A stretch of DNA of 64,000 bases from positions 310,001-374,000 of the forward strand of contig NZ_JARWNX010000062.1 in the NCBI RefSeq assembly GCF_029868385.1, given 5' to 3'. The notes under the pieces were generated by a model, which did not search any database, was not told the DNA's origin, and worked only from the letters and a program-made list of their open reading frames with translations. The position numbers and the translations under genes are program-made. Origin of the DNA: Nocardia cyriacigeorgica (GTDB lineage: Bacteria; Actinomycetota; Actinomycetes; Mycobacteriales; Mycobacteriaceae). Shown one piece after another: positions 42,829-51,439 of the stretch; positions within the stretch are counted from its first letter, which is position 1; each line of letters starts with the position of its first letter.

Positions 42829-43658
42829 TCGGCACTCCTTCCGGAGTCGATCGTTCCTACCGTTGCGGGCTGTGCAACGGCTGATGGAGAGGCTCTATTC
42901 GGTTCCATGCCGGGTTCGGCGTGCGCCTCGCCCGGGGTCAGCACCATCAGCGGGACGTGCGTCGTGCACGCGCAGTCGCCGTTGGCGATGGTGGCCAATC
43001 GCTGTACGTGCGTTCCGAGCAGTTCCCGGAACGCCTCGAGTTCGGCCTGGCACAGCTGCGGGAACTCTTCGGCGACGTGCGCGACCGGGCAGTGATGCTG
43101 GCAGATCTGCACGCCGGTGCCCACCTTGCGGGTGGTCGCGGCGAATCCGGCGTCGGTGAACGCCTCGGCGATCTCCTCGGCCTTGGCCTCGGTGTCCGCC
43201 TGGGTGTGCTCGCGCACCGGATCGATCCCGGCCACGATAGTCCTGGCCCGTTTGCGGGCGAACTCGGTGATGGCCTTCTCGCCGCCGATCTCGCCGAGCT
43301 GACGGATGGCGGCGCCCGCCAGATCGTCGTAGGCATGGCCGAGACGGCCACGGCCCGCGGCGGTGAGTTGGTACTGCTTGGCCGGACGGCCACGCCCCTT
43401 CTGCTGCCACGGCGCCGAGCGGCTCGCCCGCGCCTGACCGGAATCGATGAGAGCGTCGAGGTGGCGCCGCACACCGGCGGGGGTGAGGCCGAGCCGGGCG
43501 CCGATCGCGGTAGCGGTGATCGGCCCCTCCTCCAGCAGCAGCTGCACGATGGCCGCCCTGGTATGGCCTTCACCGGAGGTCGCGGGCGCAGCACTCGATG
43601 CGGTACCGGCCCGGTGACCAGCCCTTTCATCGGCGTTCGGCAAACCCACGGTTTTCAC
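42825..43658 (-). CDS. sufR: SufR Fe-S-dependent repressor of the suf operon
   Basis: 277 aa DeoR/ArsR-like winged-helix regulator. The DNA-binding domain contains ITATAIGARLGLTPAGVRRHLDAL. The Fe-S cysteines are in VQICQHHCPVAHVAEEFPQLCQ and GDCACTTH (C-x3-C plus C-x-C). It represses suf when holding a cluster and derepresses under iron or oxidative stress. The GTG start at 43658 lies within the SufR box itself, so either the transcript is leaderless or the true start is the in-frame GTG at 43649. The extension of about 40 Ala/Pro-rich residues after the last Cys is unusual in composition. Confidence 0.92.
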   Translation of the reverse strand: MKTVGLPNADERAGHRAGTASSAAPATSGEGHTRAAIVQLLLEEGPITATAIGARLGLTPAGVRRHLDALIDSGQARASRSAPWQQKGRGRPAKQYQLTAAGRGRLGHAYDDLAGAAIRQLGEIGGEKAITEFARKRARTIVAGIDPVREHTQADTEAKAEEIAEAFTDAGFAATTRKVGTGVQICQHHCPVAHVAEEFPQLCQAELEAFRELLGTHVQRLATIANGDCACTTHVPLMVLTPGEAHAEPGMEPNRASPSAVAQPATVGTIDSGRSAE

Positions 43659-43669
43659 AACATCAGTGT
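43655..43669 (-). promoter_or_regulatory. SufR-type operator overlapping the sufR start
   Basis: Read on the minus strand the sequence is ACACT-GATGT-TGTGA (43669-43655). It fits, from memory, the ACACT-N5-TGTGA site bound by M. tuberculosis SufR. Its TGTGA half contains the annotated GTG start. This would give autorepression of the whole sufRBDCSUT operon. Confidence 0.7.
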
Positions 43670-44076
43670 GGCGGAATTCGTTCCCGAAATCTAATAAGGG
43701 TGCCCTGACCTCGGAGGGAGCGGTTCGGCGCGATGTGCGCCCGGTAGCCGTCTCACCTGGTGGCTTCGCGATGAAATCCCAGGTCGCGAGTCGGTGAACG
43801 GTGGCGAAAGGTGAAGCAAATCACCCTCGGCCCCTGATGCCGCCCCACTGTCACCACCACGTTCACCCGCTGCCGCCGGGTACAGCAGCACCTCGCGGCA
43901 GTCGCGGCGCGGACCACAGCGACCGGATTCCGGCTGTCCCCCTACCCGCACGGAGGGGTCCGAATGCTGAGAGTTAGCCATGCGCACCGCACCCGAAACG
44001 CTGCCGGGCGGACCTGCTCATTCGCTCGGGCCGACGGCGAAACCGCGCCCGGTGGTGCCCGCTAGGCTTGCCTGTC
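43670..44076. other. Divergent control region between sufR and mptB
   Basis: About 400 bp with promoters for both directions. TAGGCT at 44063-44068 is a plausible -10 element for a leaderless mptB transcript (8 nt before the GTG). Frames that cross the region lack coding character. No RNA gene was recognised. Confidence 0.45.
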
Positions 44077-45759
44077 GTGGCGGTACTGGAGGGCGCGCGG
44101 CGCAAGACACTGACGCTGGGGCGCCGGGCACTCGGTCTGGACGCACCGGCCGCGGATCACAGCATCGCGGTGCTGCACCGCGACGAATCCGCGGTGCCGG
44201 GACTCGACCGCAAGGAAACGGTGCAGCTGGATCGCATCCGGTTGCTCGGCGCCACCGGCACCGTCCTCATGGCCATCAGCGCCCTCGGCATCGGTGCGCA
44301 GCCGGTGCACCAGAACCCGACCTCCGGCGTGCGGGTGCTCGGTATCTTCGCCCGTGCGCACACCGGCTCGCTGGCGATGTGCATGGTCGGCACCGTGATC
44401 GTGGTGCTGGCCTGGCTGTTGCTCGGCCGGTTCGCGGTGGGCGGGATCGGCGGCTCCCCCATCCACCGGCTGACCCGCTCGCAGATGGATCGCACGCTGC
44501 TGCTGTGGATCATCCCGCTCAGCGTCGCGCCACCGCTGTTCAGCAACGACGTCTACTCCTATCTCGCGCAGAGCGAGATCGCCGCCCGCGGCATCGACCC
44601 CTATAAAGAGGGGCCGGTCGCCGGGCTCGGCATCGACAATGTGCTCACCAACAATGTGCCGACCATCTGGCGCGACACCCCGGCCCCGTACGGTCCGCTG
44701 TTCCTGTGGATGGGTCGCGGCATCGCCACGATCACCGGCGACAACATCATCGCCGGGGTCTGGGTGCATCGGGTGCTCGCACTGGCCGGTGTCGCGCTGA
44801 TCGTCTGGGCGCTGCCGCGACTGTCGGTGCGCTGCGGTGTCGCACCGGTCAGCGCGTTGTGGCTCGGCGCGGCGAATCCGCTGGTGCTGTTCCACCTGGT
44901 CGGCGGGGTGCACAACGACGCACTCATGCTCGGGCTGATGCTGGCGGGCGTCGAGTTGACCCTGCGCGCCATCGAGGACACCCATCCGTTCGACGGACGG
45001 GCCTACGCCCTGCTCATCGGCGGCGCGGTGGTCATCTCGCTGTCGTCGTCGGTGAAGATCACCTCATTGATAGCGCTCGGGTTCGTCGGCATGGCCTTGG
45101 CCAGACGCTGGGGCGGTGGATTCAGACAATTGCTGACCGCTGCCGCGATACTCGGGGTGATAGCCGTGGCGACAACATTGTTCGTCAGCCTGGCCAGTGG
45201 TCTCGGATTCGGCTGGACGCAGACGTTGAGCGTGGCGAACGCGGTGCGCAGCTGGATGTCACTGCCCACCGCGCTCGGCATCGTCACCGGATTCGGCGGG
45301 GTGCTGCTCGGCCTCGGCGATCACACCACCGCATTGCTGAGCATCACCCGCCCGATCGCCGCATTGGCGGCCGCCTTCATCACCGTGCGCATGCTGGTGG
45401 CGACAGGCACCGGCCGATTGCATCCGGTCGGCGCGCTCGGCGTCTCGATGGGCGCCATCGTGCTGCTGTTCCCGGTGGTGCAGCCCTGGTATCTGCTGTG
45501 GGCGATCGTGCCGCTGGCGGCGTGGGCGACGCGACCGGTGTTCCGTGTGCCCGCGGTGGCGTTGTCGGCGGTGGTCAGTGTGTTGCAGATGCCGCGCGGG
45601 GCCGATATGGAGGTCTTCCAGATCGTCGGCGCCGCCATCGCCACCACCATCGTGTGCGTGCTGTTCATCGTGGTGACGCGCAATGCCCTGCCCTGGCGGG
45701 CCCGGACAGGGGTGTCGGCTCGGTCACAGGCGGCCACGGCTTACGGTGTGACATCGTGA
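44077..45759 (+). CDS. mptB: MptB-like alpha-(1->6)-mannopyranosyltransferase
   Basis: 560 aa polytopic GT-C glycosyltransferase using polyprenyl-phosphate mannose. The diagnostic early extracytoplasmic loop is PLFSNDVYSYLAQSEIAARG, with the acidic D-V-Y motif and then PYKEGPVAGLG and APYGPLFLWMGRG. About 12-13 membrane helices follow. MptB starts the alpha-1,6-mannan core of lipomannan/LAM-type lipoglycans in mycolata. It matches the position of Rv1459c beside sufR. Start GTG 44077 fits a leaderless mRNA; TTG 44068 is the limit of the frame. Confidence 0.88.
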   Translation: MAVLEGARRKTLTLGRRALGLDAPAADHSIAVLHRDESAVPGLDRKETVQLDRIRLLGATGTVLMAISALGIGAQPVHQNPTSGVRVLGIFARAHTGSLAMCMVGTVIVVLAWLLLGRFAVGGIGGSPIHRLTRSQMDRTLLLWIIPLSVAPPLFSNDVYSYLAQSEIAARGIDPYKEGPVAGLGIDNVLTNNVPTIWRDTPAPYGPLFLWMGRGIATITGDNIIAGVWVHRVLALAGVALIVWALPRLSVRCGVAPVSALWLGAANPLVLFHLVGGVHNDALMLGLMLAGVELTLRAIEDTHPFDGRAYALLIGGAVVISLSSSVKITSLIALGFVGMALARRWGGGFRQLLTAAAILGVIAVATTLFVSLASGLGFGWTQTLSVANAVRSWMSLPTALGIVTGFGGVLLGLGDHTTALLSITRPIAALAAAFITVRMLVATGTGRLHPVGALGVSMGAIVLLFPVVQPWYLLWAIVPLAAWATRPVFRVPAVALSAVVSVLQMPRGADMEVFQIVGAAIATTIVCVLFIVVTRNALPWRARTGVSARSQAATAYGVTS

Positions 45760-46688
45760 CCGAAGCCTCCGGACCCGCCGTGCGCGTCGACGGCGTCGTC
45801 AAGCGCTACGGCGACACCACGGCGGTCGACGGGATCGGATTCGACGTCGAACGCGCCCAGGTGCTCGCGCTGCTCGGACCCAACGGTGCGGGCAAGACCA
45901 CCACCGTCGAGATGTGCGAGGGTTTCGTCACGCCCGACGCCGGTTCGGTGCGGGTGCTCGGTCTGGACCCGATCGCCGATTCCGACCGGCTGCGTCCGCG
46001 CATCGGGGTGATGTTGCAGGGCGGCGGCGCCTACCCCGGCGCCAGGGCCGGGGAAATGCTCGACCTGGTGGCCTCCTACTCCGCCGATCCGCTCGACCCG
46101 GCCTGGCTGCTGCGCACCCTCGGTCTCGACGACAACCGCCGTACCCCGTACCGCAGACTGTCCGGCGGTCAGCAGCAGCGGCTGTCGCTGGCCTGCGCGC
46201 TGGTGGGGCGGCCGGAGATCGTCTTCCTCGACGAACCGACCGCCGGTCTGGACGCCCAGGCCCGGATCATGGTGTGGGAGTTGATCGACGCGCTGCGCCG
46301 CGACGGCGTGACCGTGGTGCTCACCACGCACATGATGGATGAGGCCGAGGAGCTGGCCGACCAGCTGGTGATCATCGACCACGGCCGGATCGTCGCCGCG
46401 GGCACGCCCGCCGAGGTCACCGCGCACGGCGCCGCCGGACAGTTGCGGTTCTCCGCGCCACCCAAGCTCGATCTGGAACTGCTGAAATCGGCCCTGCCGG
46501 AAGGTTTCGCGCCGCGCGAGACCAGTCCGGGCGCGTATCTGGTGGAAGGTGAGATCGACCCGCAGGTACTGGCCACGGTGACGGCGTGGTGCGCGCGGGT
46601 GAATGTGCTCGCCACCGATATCCGCATCGATCAGCGCCGCCTCGAGGACGTCTTCCTGGAACTGACCGGACGGGATCTGCGCGGATGA
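45756..46688 (+). CDS. ABC exporter ATP-binding protein (Rv1458c-like)
   Basis: 310 aa ATPase with Walker A GPNGAGKTTT, signature RLSGGQQQRLSLACAL, Walker B IVFLDEPTAGLDAQ and H-loop TTHMMDEAEE, plus a C-terminal accessory domain of about 90 residues. GTG 45756 overlaps the mptB stop (GTGA), so lipoglycan synthesis and this exporter are co-expressed. A fixed partnership with MptB across mycolata suggests export related to the cell envelope. The substrate is unknown. Confidence 0.88.
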   Translation: MTEASGPAVRVDGVVKRYGDTTAVDGIGFDVERAQVLALLGPNGAGKTTTVEMCEGFVTPDAGSVRVLGLDPIADSDRLRPRIGVMLQGGGAYPGARAGEMLDLVASYSADPLDPAWLLRTLGLDDNRRTPYRRLSGGQQQRLSLACALVGRPEIVFLDEPTAGLDAQARIMVWELIDALRRDGVTVVLTTHMMDEAEELADQLVIIDHGRIVAAGTPAEVTAHGAAGQLRFSAPPKLDLELLKSALPEGFAPRETSPGAYLVEGEIDPQVLATVTAWCARVNVLATDIRIDQRRLEDVFLELTGRDLRG

Positions 46689-47476
46689 CCAAACCCGATC
46701 TCACCACCAACCGTTTCCCGGCGGGCACATTCTCCCCCGCGCCGCGTCCGAACGCGCGCGCCACCATGCTGGCCGCGCAGACCCGCCTCGAACTGATCCT
46801 GTTGCTGCGCAACGGGGAACAGCTGCTGCTCACCATGCTGATCCCGATCACCCTGTTGATCGGGTTGAGCCTGCTGCCGTTCGGCGATCTCGGCACCGAC
46901 CGGGTCGATCAGATCGTGCCGGCGGTGATGATGGTCGCGGTCATGTCCACCGCGTTCACCGGGCAGGCGATCGCGGTCGGCTTCGATCGCCGTTACGGCG
47001 CGCTCAAACGTCTGGGTGCGACGGCGCTGCCGAGATGGGGCATCGTGGCGGGCAAGAGCGCCGCGGTGTTGATCGTGGTGGTGTTGCAGGCGGTGCTGCT
47101 CGGCCTGATCGGCGCCGCGCTGGGCTGGCGGCCCGAACCGGCCGGGCTGCTGCTGGGCGCGGTGGTGATCGCCTTGGGCACGGCCACCTTCGCCGCCATG
47201 GGTCTGCTGCTCGGCGGCACGCTCAAGGCCGAGGTGGTGCTGGCGCTGGCGAATGTGCTGTGGTTCGTCATGCTCGGCGTGGCCACGGTGGTGTTCGCCT
47301 CCGATGATCTACCGACCGCGGTGAGCGTGCTCGCACGGCTGATCCCCTCGGGCGCGATGGCCGTGACGCTGGAGGACGCACTGCGCAACAGCATCGACTG
47401 GTTCGGTGTGGGTGTACTCGCCGCATGGGGTCTGATCTGTGGGTTCCTCGCCACCAGGTTCTTCCGGTTCCAGTGA
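46685..47476 (+). CDS. ABC-2 type exporter permease (Rv1457c-like)
   Basis: 263 aa with six predicted membrane helices in the ABC-2 arrangement (ELILLLRNGEQLLLTMLIPI at the first helix, then TAFTGQAIAVGFDRRYGALK). ATG 46685 overlaps the ATPase stop by 4 bp. It pairs with the preceding ATPase to form a homodimeric exporter. Followed by 127 bp holding the ctaA promoter. Confidence 0.87.
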   Translation: MTKPDLTTNRFPAGTFSPAPRPNARATMLAAQTRLELILLLRNGEQLLLTMLIPITLLIGLSLLPFGDLGTDRVDQIVPAVMMVAVMSTAFTGQAIAVGFDRRYGALKRLGATALPRWGIVAGKSAAVLIVVVLQAVLLGLIGAALGWRPEPAGLLLGAVVIALGTATFAAMGLLLGGTLKAEVVLALANVLWFVMLGVATVVFASDDLPTAVSVLARLIPSGAMAVTLEDALRNSIDWFGVGVLAAWGLICGFLATRFFRFQ

Positions 47477-47590
47477 TCCGACGCTGCGGCCACTGCTGAT
47501 CCGGTGTTGGGGCCACCGCGTCATCACGTCGGAACCTCTATCAAACGACATCTTGTAGTAGTCCGCCTGCGGGCCGGAAACCCGGTACCG

Positions 47591-47600
47591 CTACCATCGT
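47591..47600 (+). promoter_or_regulatory. ctaA promoter core CTACCATCGT
   Basis: TACCAT (47592-47597) ends 6 nt before the GTG start of ctaA and acts as a likely -10 element for a leaderless transcript. The same 10-mer CTACCATCGT is found on the minus strand upstream of ctaB (53625-53616). Confidence 0.5.
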
Positions 47601-47603
47601 GAC

Positions 47604-48581
47604 GTGCTGTATCGCGCATTCCTGCGTCTCGTCGACCGCCTGCCGCTGCTGTCCCAGCGCGGCCAGCTCCTGATTGCCGCGGGCGTCATCGCCTCGCAGG
47701 CCGGTATCGCGGTGACGGGCGCCATCGTGCGCGTCACCGCGTCCGGCCTCGGCTGCCCGACCTGGCCGCAATGCTTCCCCGGCAGCTTCACCCCGGTGGG
47801 CGTGTCCGAGGTGCCGGTCCTGCATCAGACCGTCGAGTTCGGCAACCGGCTGCTCGCCTTCGTGGTGACACTGTTCGCCGCGCTCATCGTGCTGGCGGTG
47901 GTCAGGGCGCGACGCAGGCGCGAGGTGCTGATCTACGCGTGGCTGATGCCCGCGGGCACCGTCGTGCAGGCCATCATCGGCGGTATCACGGTGCGTACCG
48001 GTCTGCTGTGGTGGACCGTGGCCGTACACCTGGTGGCGTCGATGCTGATGGTGTGGCTCGCGGTGGTCATGTACGCCAAGATCAGCGAACCGGACGATGG
48101 TGTGGAAACCGTTCGCGCACCCGCCCCGCTGCGCTGGCTGACGGTCCTGAGCGGGCTCGCGCTCGCCGGAGTGTTGATCGCGGGCACACTGGTCACCGCG
48201 GCAGGTCCGCACGCCGGGGACAAGAGCATCGATCGGCCGGTCGCCCGGCTCGAAGTCGAGATCGTGACCCTGGTGCATCTGCATTCACAGCTGCTGGTCG
48301 GCTATCTGGCCCTACTGATCGGCCTGGCGTTCGGCCTCCTCGCGGTCGGCGCACCGAAACCGGTGCGCACCCGGATGTGGGTCCTACTCGGTCTGGTCGC
48401 CACCCAATCGCTCGTGGGTGTCGTGCAGTACTTCACCGACGTGCCCGCCGCTCTCGTCGCCATCCATGTGGGCGGCGCCGCCGCGTGCACGGCGGCGACC
48501 GCCGCACTGTGGGCCTCGCTGCGCACCAGGGAACCCGTCCCCGCATCCGTCACCGACGCACCGGCCGTCTCGACCGCCTGA
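47604..48581 (+). CDS. ctaA: CtaA heme A synthase
   Basis: 325 aa membrane protein with eight helices. It oxidises heme O to heme A for the aa3-type cytochrome oxidase. The first loop has the functional Cys pair in GLGCPTWPQCFPGS. Heme-ligand histidines are in VLHQTVEFGNRLLAF, VAVHLVASML, LVHLHSQLLVGYL and VAIHVGGAAA. The GTG 47604 start is supported by the immediately upstream TACCAT. It is distant from ctaB, as in mycobacteria. Confidence 0.94.
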   Translation: MLYRAFLRLVDRLPLLSQRGQLLIAAGVIASQAGIAVTGAIVRVTASGLGCPTWPQCFPGSFTPVGVSEVPVLHQTVEFGNRLLAFVVTLFAALIVLAVVRARRRREVLIYAWLMPAGTVVQAIIGGITVRTGLLWWTVAVHLVASMLMVWLAVVMYAKISEPDDGVETVRAPAPLRWLTVLSGLALAGVLIAGTLVTAAGPHAGDKSIDRPVARLEVEIVTLVHLHSQLLVGYLALLIGLAFGLLAVGAPKPVRTRMWVLLGLVATQSLVGVVQYFTDVPAALVAIHVGGAAACTAATAALWASLRTREPVPASVTDAPAVSTA

Positions 48582-48609
48582 TCCGCCCGGTTCGCCGCCG
48601 CGTCCAGCC

Positions 48610-49026
48610 TCAGGCCAGGGTGAGCTGGACGTCGATATTGCCGCGGGTGGCGTTCGAGTACGGGCACACCTGATGGGCGGCGGCGATCAGTGCTTCACCC
48701 TGCTCCCGCGCCACGCCCGGCAGGTCGACGGTCAGCGCGACCGACAGTCCGTAGCCCGCGCCGTCCGGGCCGATGCCGACGGCGCCGGTCACCGAGGTGC
48801 CGTTCAGCGCCACTTTCTCCCGCCGCGCGACCACCTGCAAGGCACTGTGGAAGCAGGCCGCGAAGCCCGCCGCGAACAACTGCTCGGGGTTGGTGCCGGC
48901 GCCGCCCGCGCCACCGAGTTCCTTCGGGATGCTCAGGTCCAGATCCAGGGCGGTATCGGTCGAGCGGACGTGGCCGCCGCGTCCGGCTCCGGTGGCGGTG
49001 GCTTCAGCGGTGTACAGGATGGTCAT
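48610..49026 (-). CDS. ohr: Ohr organic hydroperoxide reductase
   Basis: 138 aa OsmC/Ohr-family thiol peroxidase. The two active-site cysteines are in AAGFAACFHSAL and HQVCPYSNATRGNI, and the conserved Arg and Glu (TNPEQLFAAG) are present. It reduces fatty-acid and other organic peroxides. It overlaps ohrR by 4 bp and is thus co-transcribed with its regulator, an arrangement differing from genomes where the two are divergent. Confidence 0.95.
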   Translation of the reverse strand: MTILYTAEATATGAGRGGHVRSTDTALDLDLSIPKELGGAGGAGTNPEQLFAAGFAACFHSALQVVARREKVALNGTSVTGAVGIGPDGAGYGLSVALTVDLPGVAREQGEALIAAAHQVCPYSNATRGNIDVQLTLA

Positions 49027-49493
49027 GCGTTCTCCTCGGTGTCGTCCAGCACCAGATGCTGGTTGTCGATGAAGGCGGTGATGGCGCGGAGTTGTGTGCG
49101 GAATTCGTCGAGTTCGACGCCGGACAGGCCGGTCGCACAGCCGATCCGGTGCGGGACCGACCTGGCCCGCTCGCGCAACGCCTGTCCCTCGACGGTGGCC
49201 TCGACCAGCACCGAGCGCTCATCGCCCGCCGCGCGCCTGCGCAGCACCAGTCCGGCCGATTCGAGCCGTTTGAGCAGCGGCGACAGTGTTCCCGAATCCA
49301 GTTCGAGGGCCGCGCCCAGATCCTTGACGGTCACCTCGCCGCGCTCCCACAGCACCAGCAGCACCAGATACTGCGGATAGGTCAGGCCAAGTTCGTCCAG
49401 CAGCGGCCGGTACAGCCTGGTCACGGCCCGAGAGGCCGAATACAGCGCGAAGCACACCTGCCGGTCGAGTGCGAGTTCGTCCGATTCCGTCAT
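49023..49493 (-). CDS. ohrR: OhrR MarR-family peroxide-sensing repressor
   Basis: 156 aa MarR-family winged helix. The sensing Cys14 lies in LDRQVCFALYSASRAVTRLY, the one-Cys or two-Cys OhrR context. The recognition region is LELDSGTLSPLLKRLESAGL. Oxidation by organic hydroperoxides releases DNA and induces ohr. A second Cys (RIGCATG) could be the resolving residue. The operator palindrome at 49533-49544 is 40 bp upstream. Confidence 0.93.
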   Translation of the reverse strand: MTESDELALDRQVCFALYSASRAVTRLYRPLLDELGLTYPQYLVLLVLWERGEVTVKDLGAALELDSGTLSPLLKRLESAGLVLRRRAAGDERSVLVEATVEGQALRERARSVPHRIGCATGLSGVELDEFRTQLRAITAFIDNQHLVLDDTEENA

Positions 49494-49532
49494 CGGTCAC
49501 CACCTCCACTCAGAACGGTAGTGAGCAATTCA

Positions 49533-49544
49533 GTTGTGCACAAC
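49533..49544. promoter_or_regulatory. OhrR-type operator palindrome
   Basis: GTTGTGCACAAC is a perfect 12-bp palindrome that extends as an imperfect repeat over ATTCAGTTGTGCACAACCAAT. AT-rich MarR-like sites of this form control ohr genes. It lies directly upstream of ohrR-ohr. Confidence 0.7.
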
Positions 49545-49581
49545 CAATGTGCCTGTGACGCTCGACTCCATGGACATGGAA

Positions 49582-49616
49582 CGCCTCGGCCCTCGACCTC
49601 GCCGCGGGCCGAGGCG
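49582..49616. terminator. Hairpin terminator after the cdaR-like gene
   Basis: CGCCTCGGCCC (49582-49592) pairs with GGGCCGAGGCG (49606-49616) with a 13-nt loop. It begins right after the stop of the minus-strand CdaR/PucR-type gene. Confidence 0.7.
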
Positions 49617-49621
49617 GTGTA

Positions 49622-50857
49622 TCAGGCGGAGTCGGCCGACGAGCCGCGATAGCTGCGGGCCACCAGCGCGGAGGTGAGATACCAGAGCCCGGACGGTTGC
49701 GTCGGGTCGAAACCGGTCAGCATCCTGACTCGCTTGAGGCGGTAGTCGAGGGTGTTGGTGTGCATATGCATCAGCCGGGCCGTGCGCTGCCGGTTGAAAT
49801 TGTTGGCGATGTGCTGACGCAGGGTGTCCAGCAACTCGGGATGCTCATCCAGCGGATCGAGGATGCCGCTGAGGTATTCGCGCGCGGGGCCCGGTCGGGT
49901 GATCTGGAATTCGAGCGCGAGGTCGTTGAAGCGGTGCAATCCGCCGAGACCCGAAATCCGCTGCACGGTATCGAGCAGCTCATGGGCCTGTTCGGAGGCG
50001 GCCGGGATATCGGCGGGCGCGGCCGGGACAACGGTCGCGGTGATCGGCACCCGCGCCGCCGCCGACAACCCGGCGATCAACTCGTCCAGCGCGTCGTCGT
50101 CGAAATCGGCCGACGGCAGCAACACCGTCCCACCGTCGACGCTCAGCAGCGACAACGCCCGATCCCCACAGCGGGTCGCCAGCTCGGCCTGGATCCGCCG
50201 CAGCTTACGTCGCGCGACGATCTTGCCGTCCACCTCCGGCGCCGCCTCGTCCGCATGCGGCGCAATAGCCAGCGCCACTACGGCATACGAGGCGACGATC
50301 TCGATACCGCATTCCCTGGCCATGGTCGAGGTGCTGTGCCCGCCGAGCAGTGCCGAGGTCAGCGTGTGCACCGCGGTGTGATGCTCACTGACGACGGCAC
50401 GATATTCACGCACATAGGCCATCGACACCGTGGTGGTGATGGTGTCCAGGATTTCCAGCAGTCGCCGCACAGTGGTCACCAGATCGGCGAAGTCCGCCGG
50501 CGAGGCGTTGGCCAGCAGCGCGTCGAGCCCGAGTTTGAAGCCCTCGTGGATGGCGTGGTTGATGGTGTCGATGGGGATGCCCTCGCGCGCCCATTCGGCG
50601 GCGGCGTCACTCACCTGCTCGATCTGCTCGGGCAGACTGCGTCCGTCGAGCACGGACAGGGTGAGTTCGAGGCAGACCCGCGTCACGGCGGTGACATCGC
50701 CCTGGAGCGCGTCGCCGGGCAGTGTCCCGCAGGGCGCGACATTCTCGACGAAGTGCCCGACCATCCGGCGCGAGAGCGAGGTGACATCGCGCAGATGGGT
50801 GGTAATCGAGGGACCGGAAACGGTCCGGCGCGGGCGAGTCGAGTCGACGACCGTCAT
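49622..50857 (-). CDS. PucR/CdaR-type helix-turn-helix regulator
   Basis: 411 aa, corresponding to Rv1453 in the same neighbourhood. The C-terminal PucR helix-turn-helix contains LDTLRQHIANNFNRQRTARL and MHTNTLDYRLKRVRMLTGFD. Upstream is a GGDEF-like/CdaR middle region (about 160-300) and a RsbRD-like N-terminal helical domain (WAREGIPIDTINHAIHEGFK). Targets are unknown; the divergent gene block of qor is one possibility. ATG 50857 has AGAAGGA upstream. Confidence 0.85.
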   Translation of the reverse strand: MTVVDSTRPRRTVSGPSITTHLRDVTSLSRRMVGHFVENVAPCGTLPGDALQGDVTAVTRVCLELTLSVLDGRSLPEQIEQVSDAAAEWAREGIPIDTINHAIHEGFKLGLDALLANASPADFADLVTTVRRLLEILDTITTTVSMAYVREYRAVVSEHHTAVHTLTSALLGGHSTSTMARECGIEIVASYAVVALAIAPHADEAAPEVDGKIVARRKLRRIQAELATRCGDRALSLLSVDGGTVLLPSADFDDDALDELIAGLSAAARVPITATVVPAAPADIPAASEQAHELLDTVQRISGLGGLHRFNDLALEFQITRPGPAREYLSGILDPLDEHPELLDTLRQHIANNFNRQRTARLMHMHTNTLDYRLKRVRMLTGFDPTQPSGLWYLTSALVARSYRGSSADSA

Positions 50858-51006
50858 ATCGATTCCTTCTGGCCCGGAGGTTTGATCGCGGAATGATCAC
50901 GGTATCCCGGATAGTTACCGGCCAGTAGGGGTAAGCGGCTGGATTGTGAAATCAACCAGCGATCCGGCCGTGCGCCTGTGACGGCGCACAGACCGGTGCG
51001 GTCTCG

Positions 51007-51357
51007 CTATCGCTCGTTGCGCGCCTTGGGGAAACGGGTCTGCCGGGCGACCCAGCCCGCCATCTTGGCCCAGTGGCCGGCCCGCGGGGTGACGATCGAG
51101 GTCAGCGCGCGATCCCATTCGTCGGCCTCGCTCAGCCCGTCGACCCGCTCGACCAGCGCCTTCGCGATATCGAGGTCGGCGACGACGCGATCGCCGAGAA
51201 TCCCGTCCGAGCCGACGAGGGTGACGCGCACACCCATGCGGCCGATCGGCTGGAGGACGGCGGTCGCGGATCCGCCGTGGTCGGCGACGAACTTCTGCAC
51301 CGAATCCACAACGGAACTCGGCACCTGCGCGGTTACGGTGGCGACATCAGCACTCAT
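51007..51357 (-). CDS. Conserved-looking hypothetical protein
   Basis: 116 aa, soluble, with no recognised domain. The N-terminal two thirds alternate beta and helix (TVTAQVPSSVVDSVQKFVAD, RMGVRVTLVGSDGILGDRV). The C-terminus is basic and aromatic (HWAKMAGWVARQTRFPKARN). It is divergent from qor across an 82-bp gap containing a TTACC/GGTAA inverted repeat. Codon use matches its neighbours, supporting a real gene. Confidence 0.6.
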   Translation of the reverse strand: MSADVATVTAQVPSSVVDSVQKFVADHGGSATAVLQPIGRMGVRVTLVGSDGILGDRVVADLDIAKALVERVDGLSEADEWDRALTSIVTPRAGHWAKMAGWVARQTRFPKARNER

Positions 51358-51366
51358 GCCCGTAGT

Positions 51367-51380
51367 TTACCGACGGGTAA
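51367..51380. promoter_or_regulatory. TTACC-GACG-GGTAA inverted repeat upstream of qor
   Basis: TTACC (51367-51371) and GGTAA (51376-51380) are inverted around GACG. It shares the TTAC-N6-GTAA core with the palindrome at 21717-21742. It lies 9 bp before the hypothetical start and about 60 bp before qor, so it could act on both. Confidence 0.45.
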
Positions 51381-51439
51381 GAAAAGCTCCACCCCCGCGG
51401 TCGGCCGGATCGGGGTGGTCGCGGTGTAGAACTGGAGCC

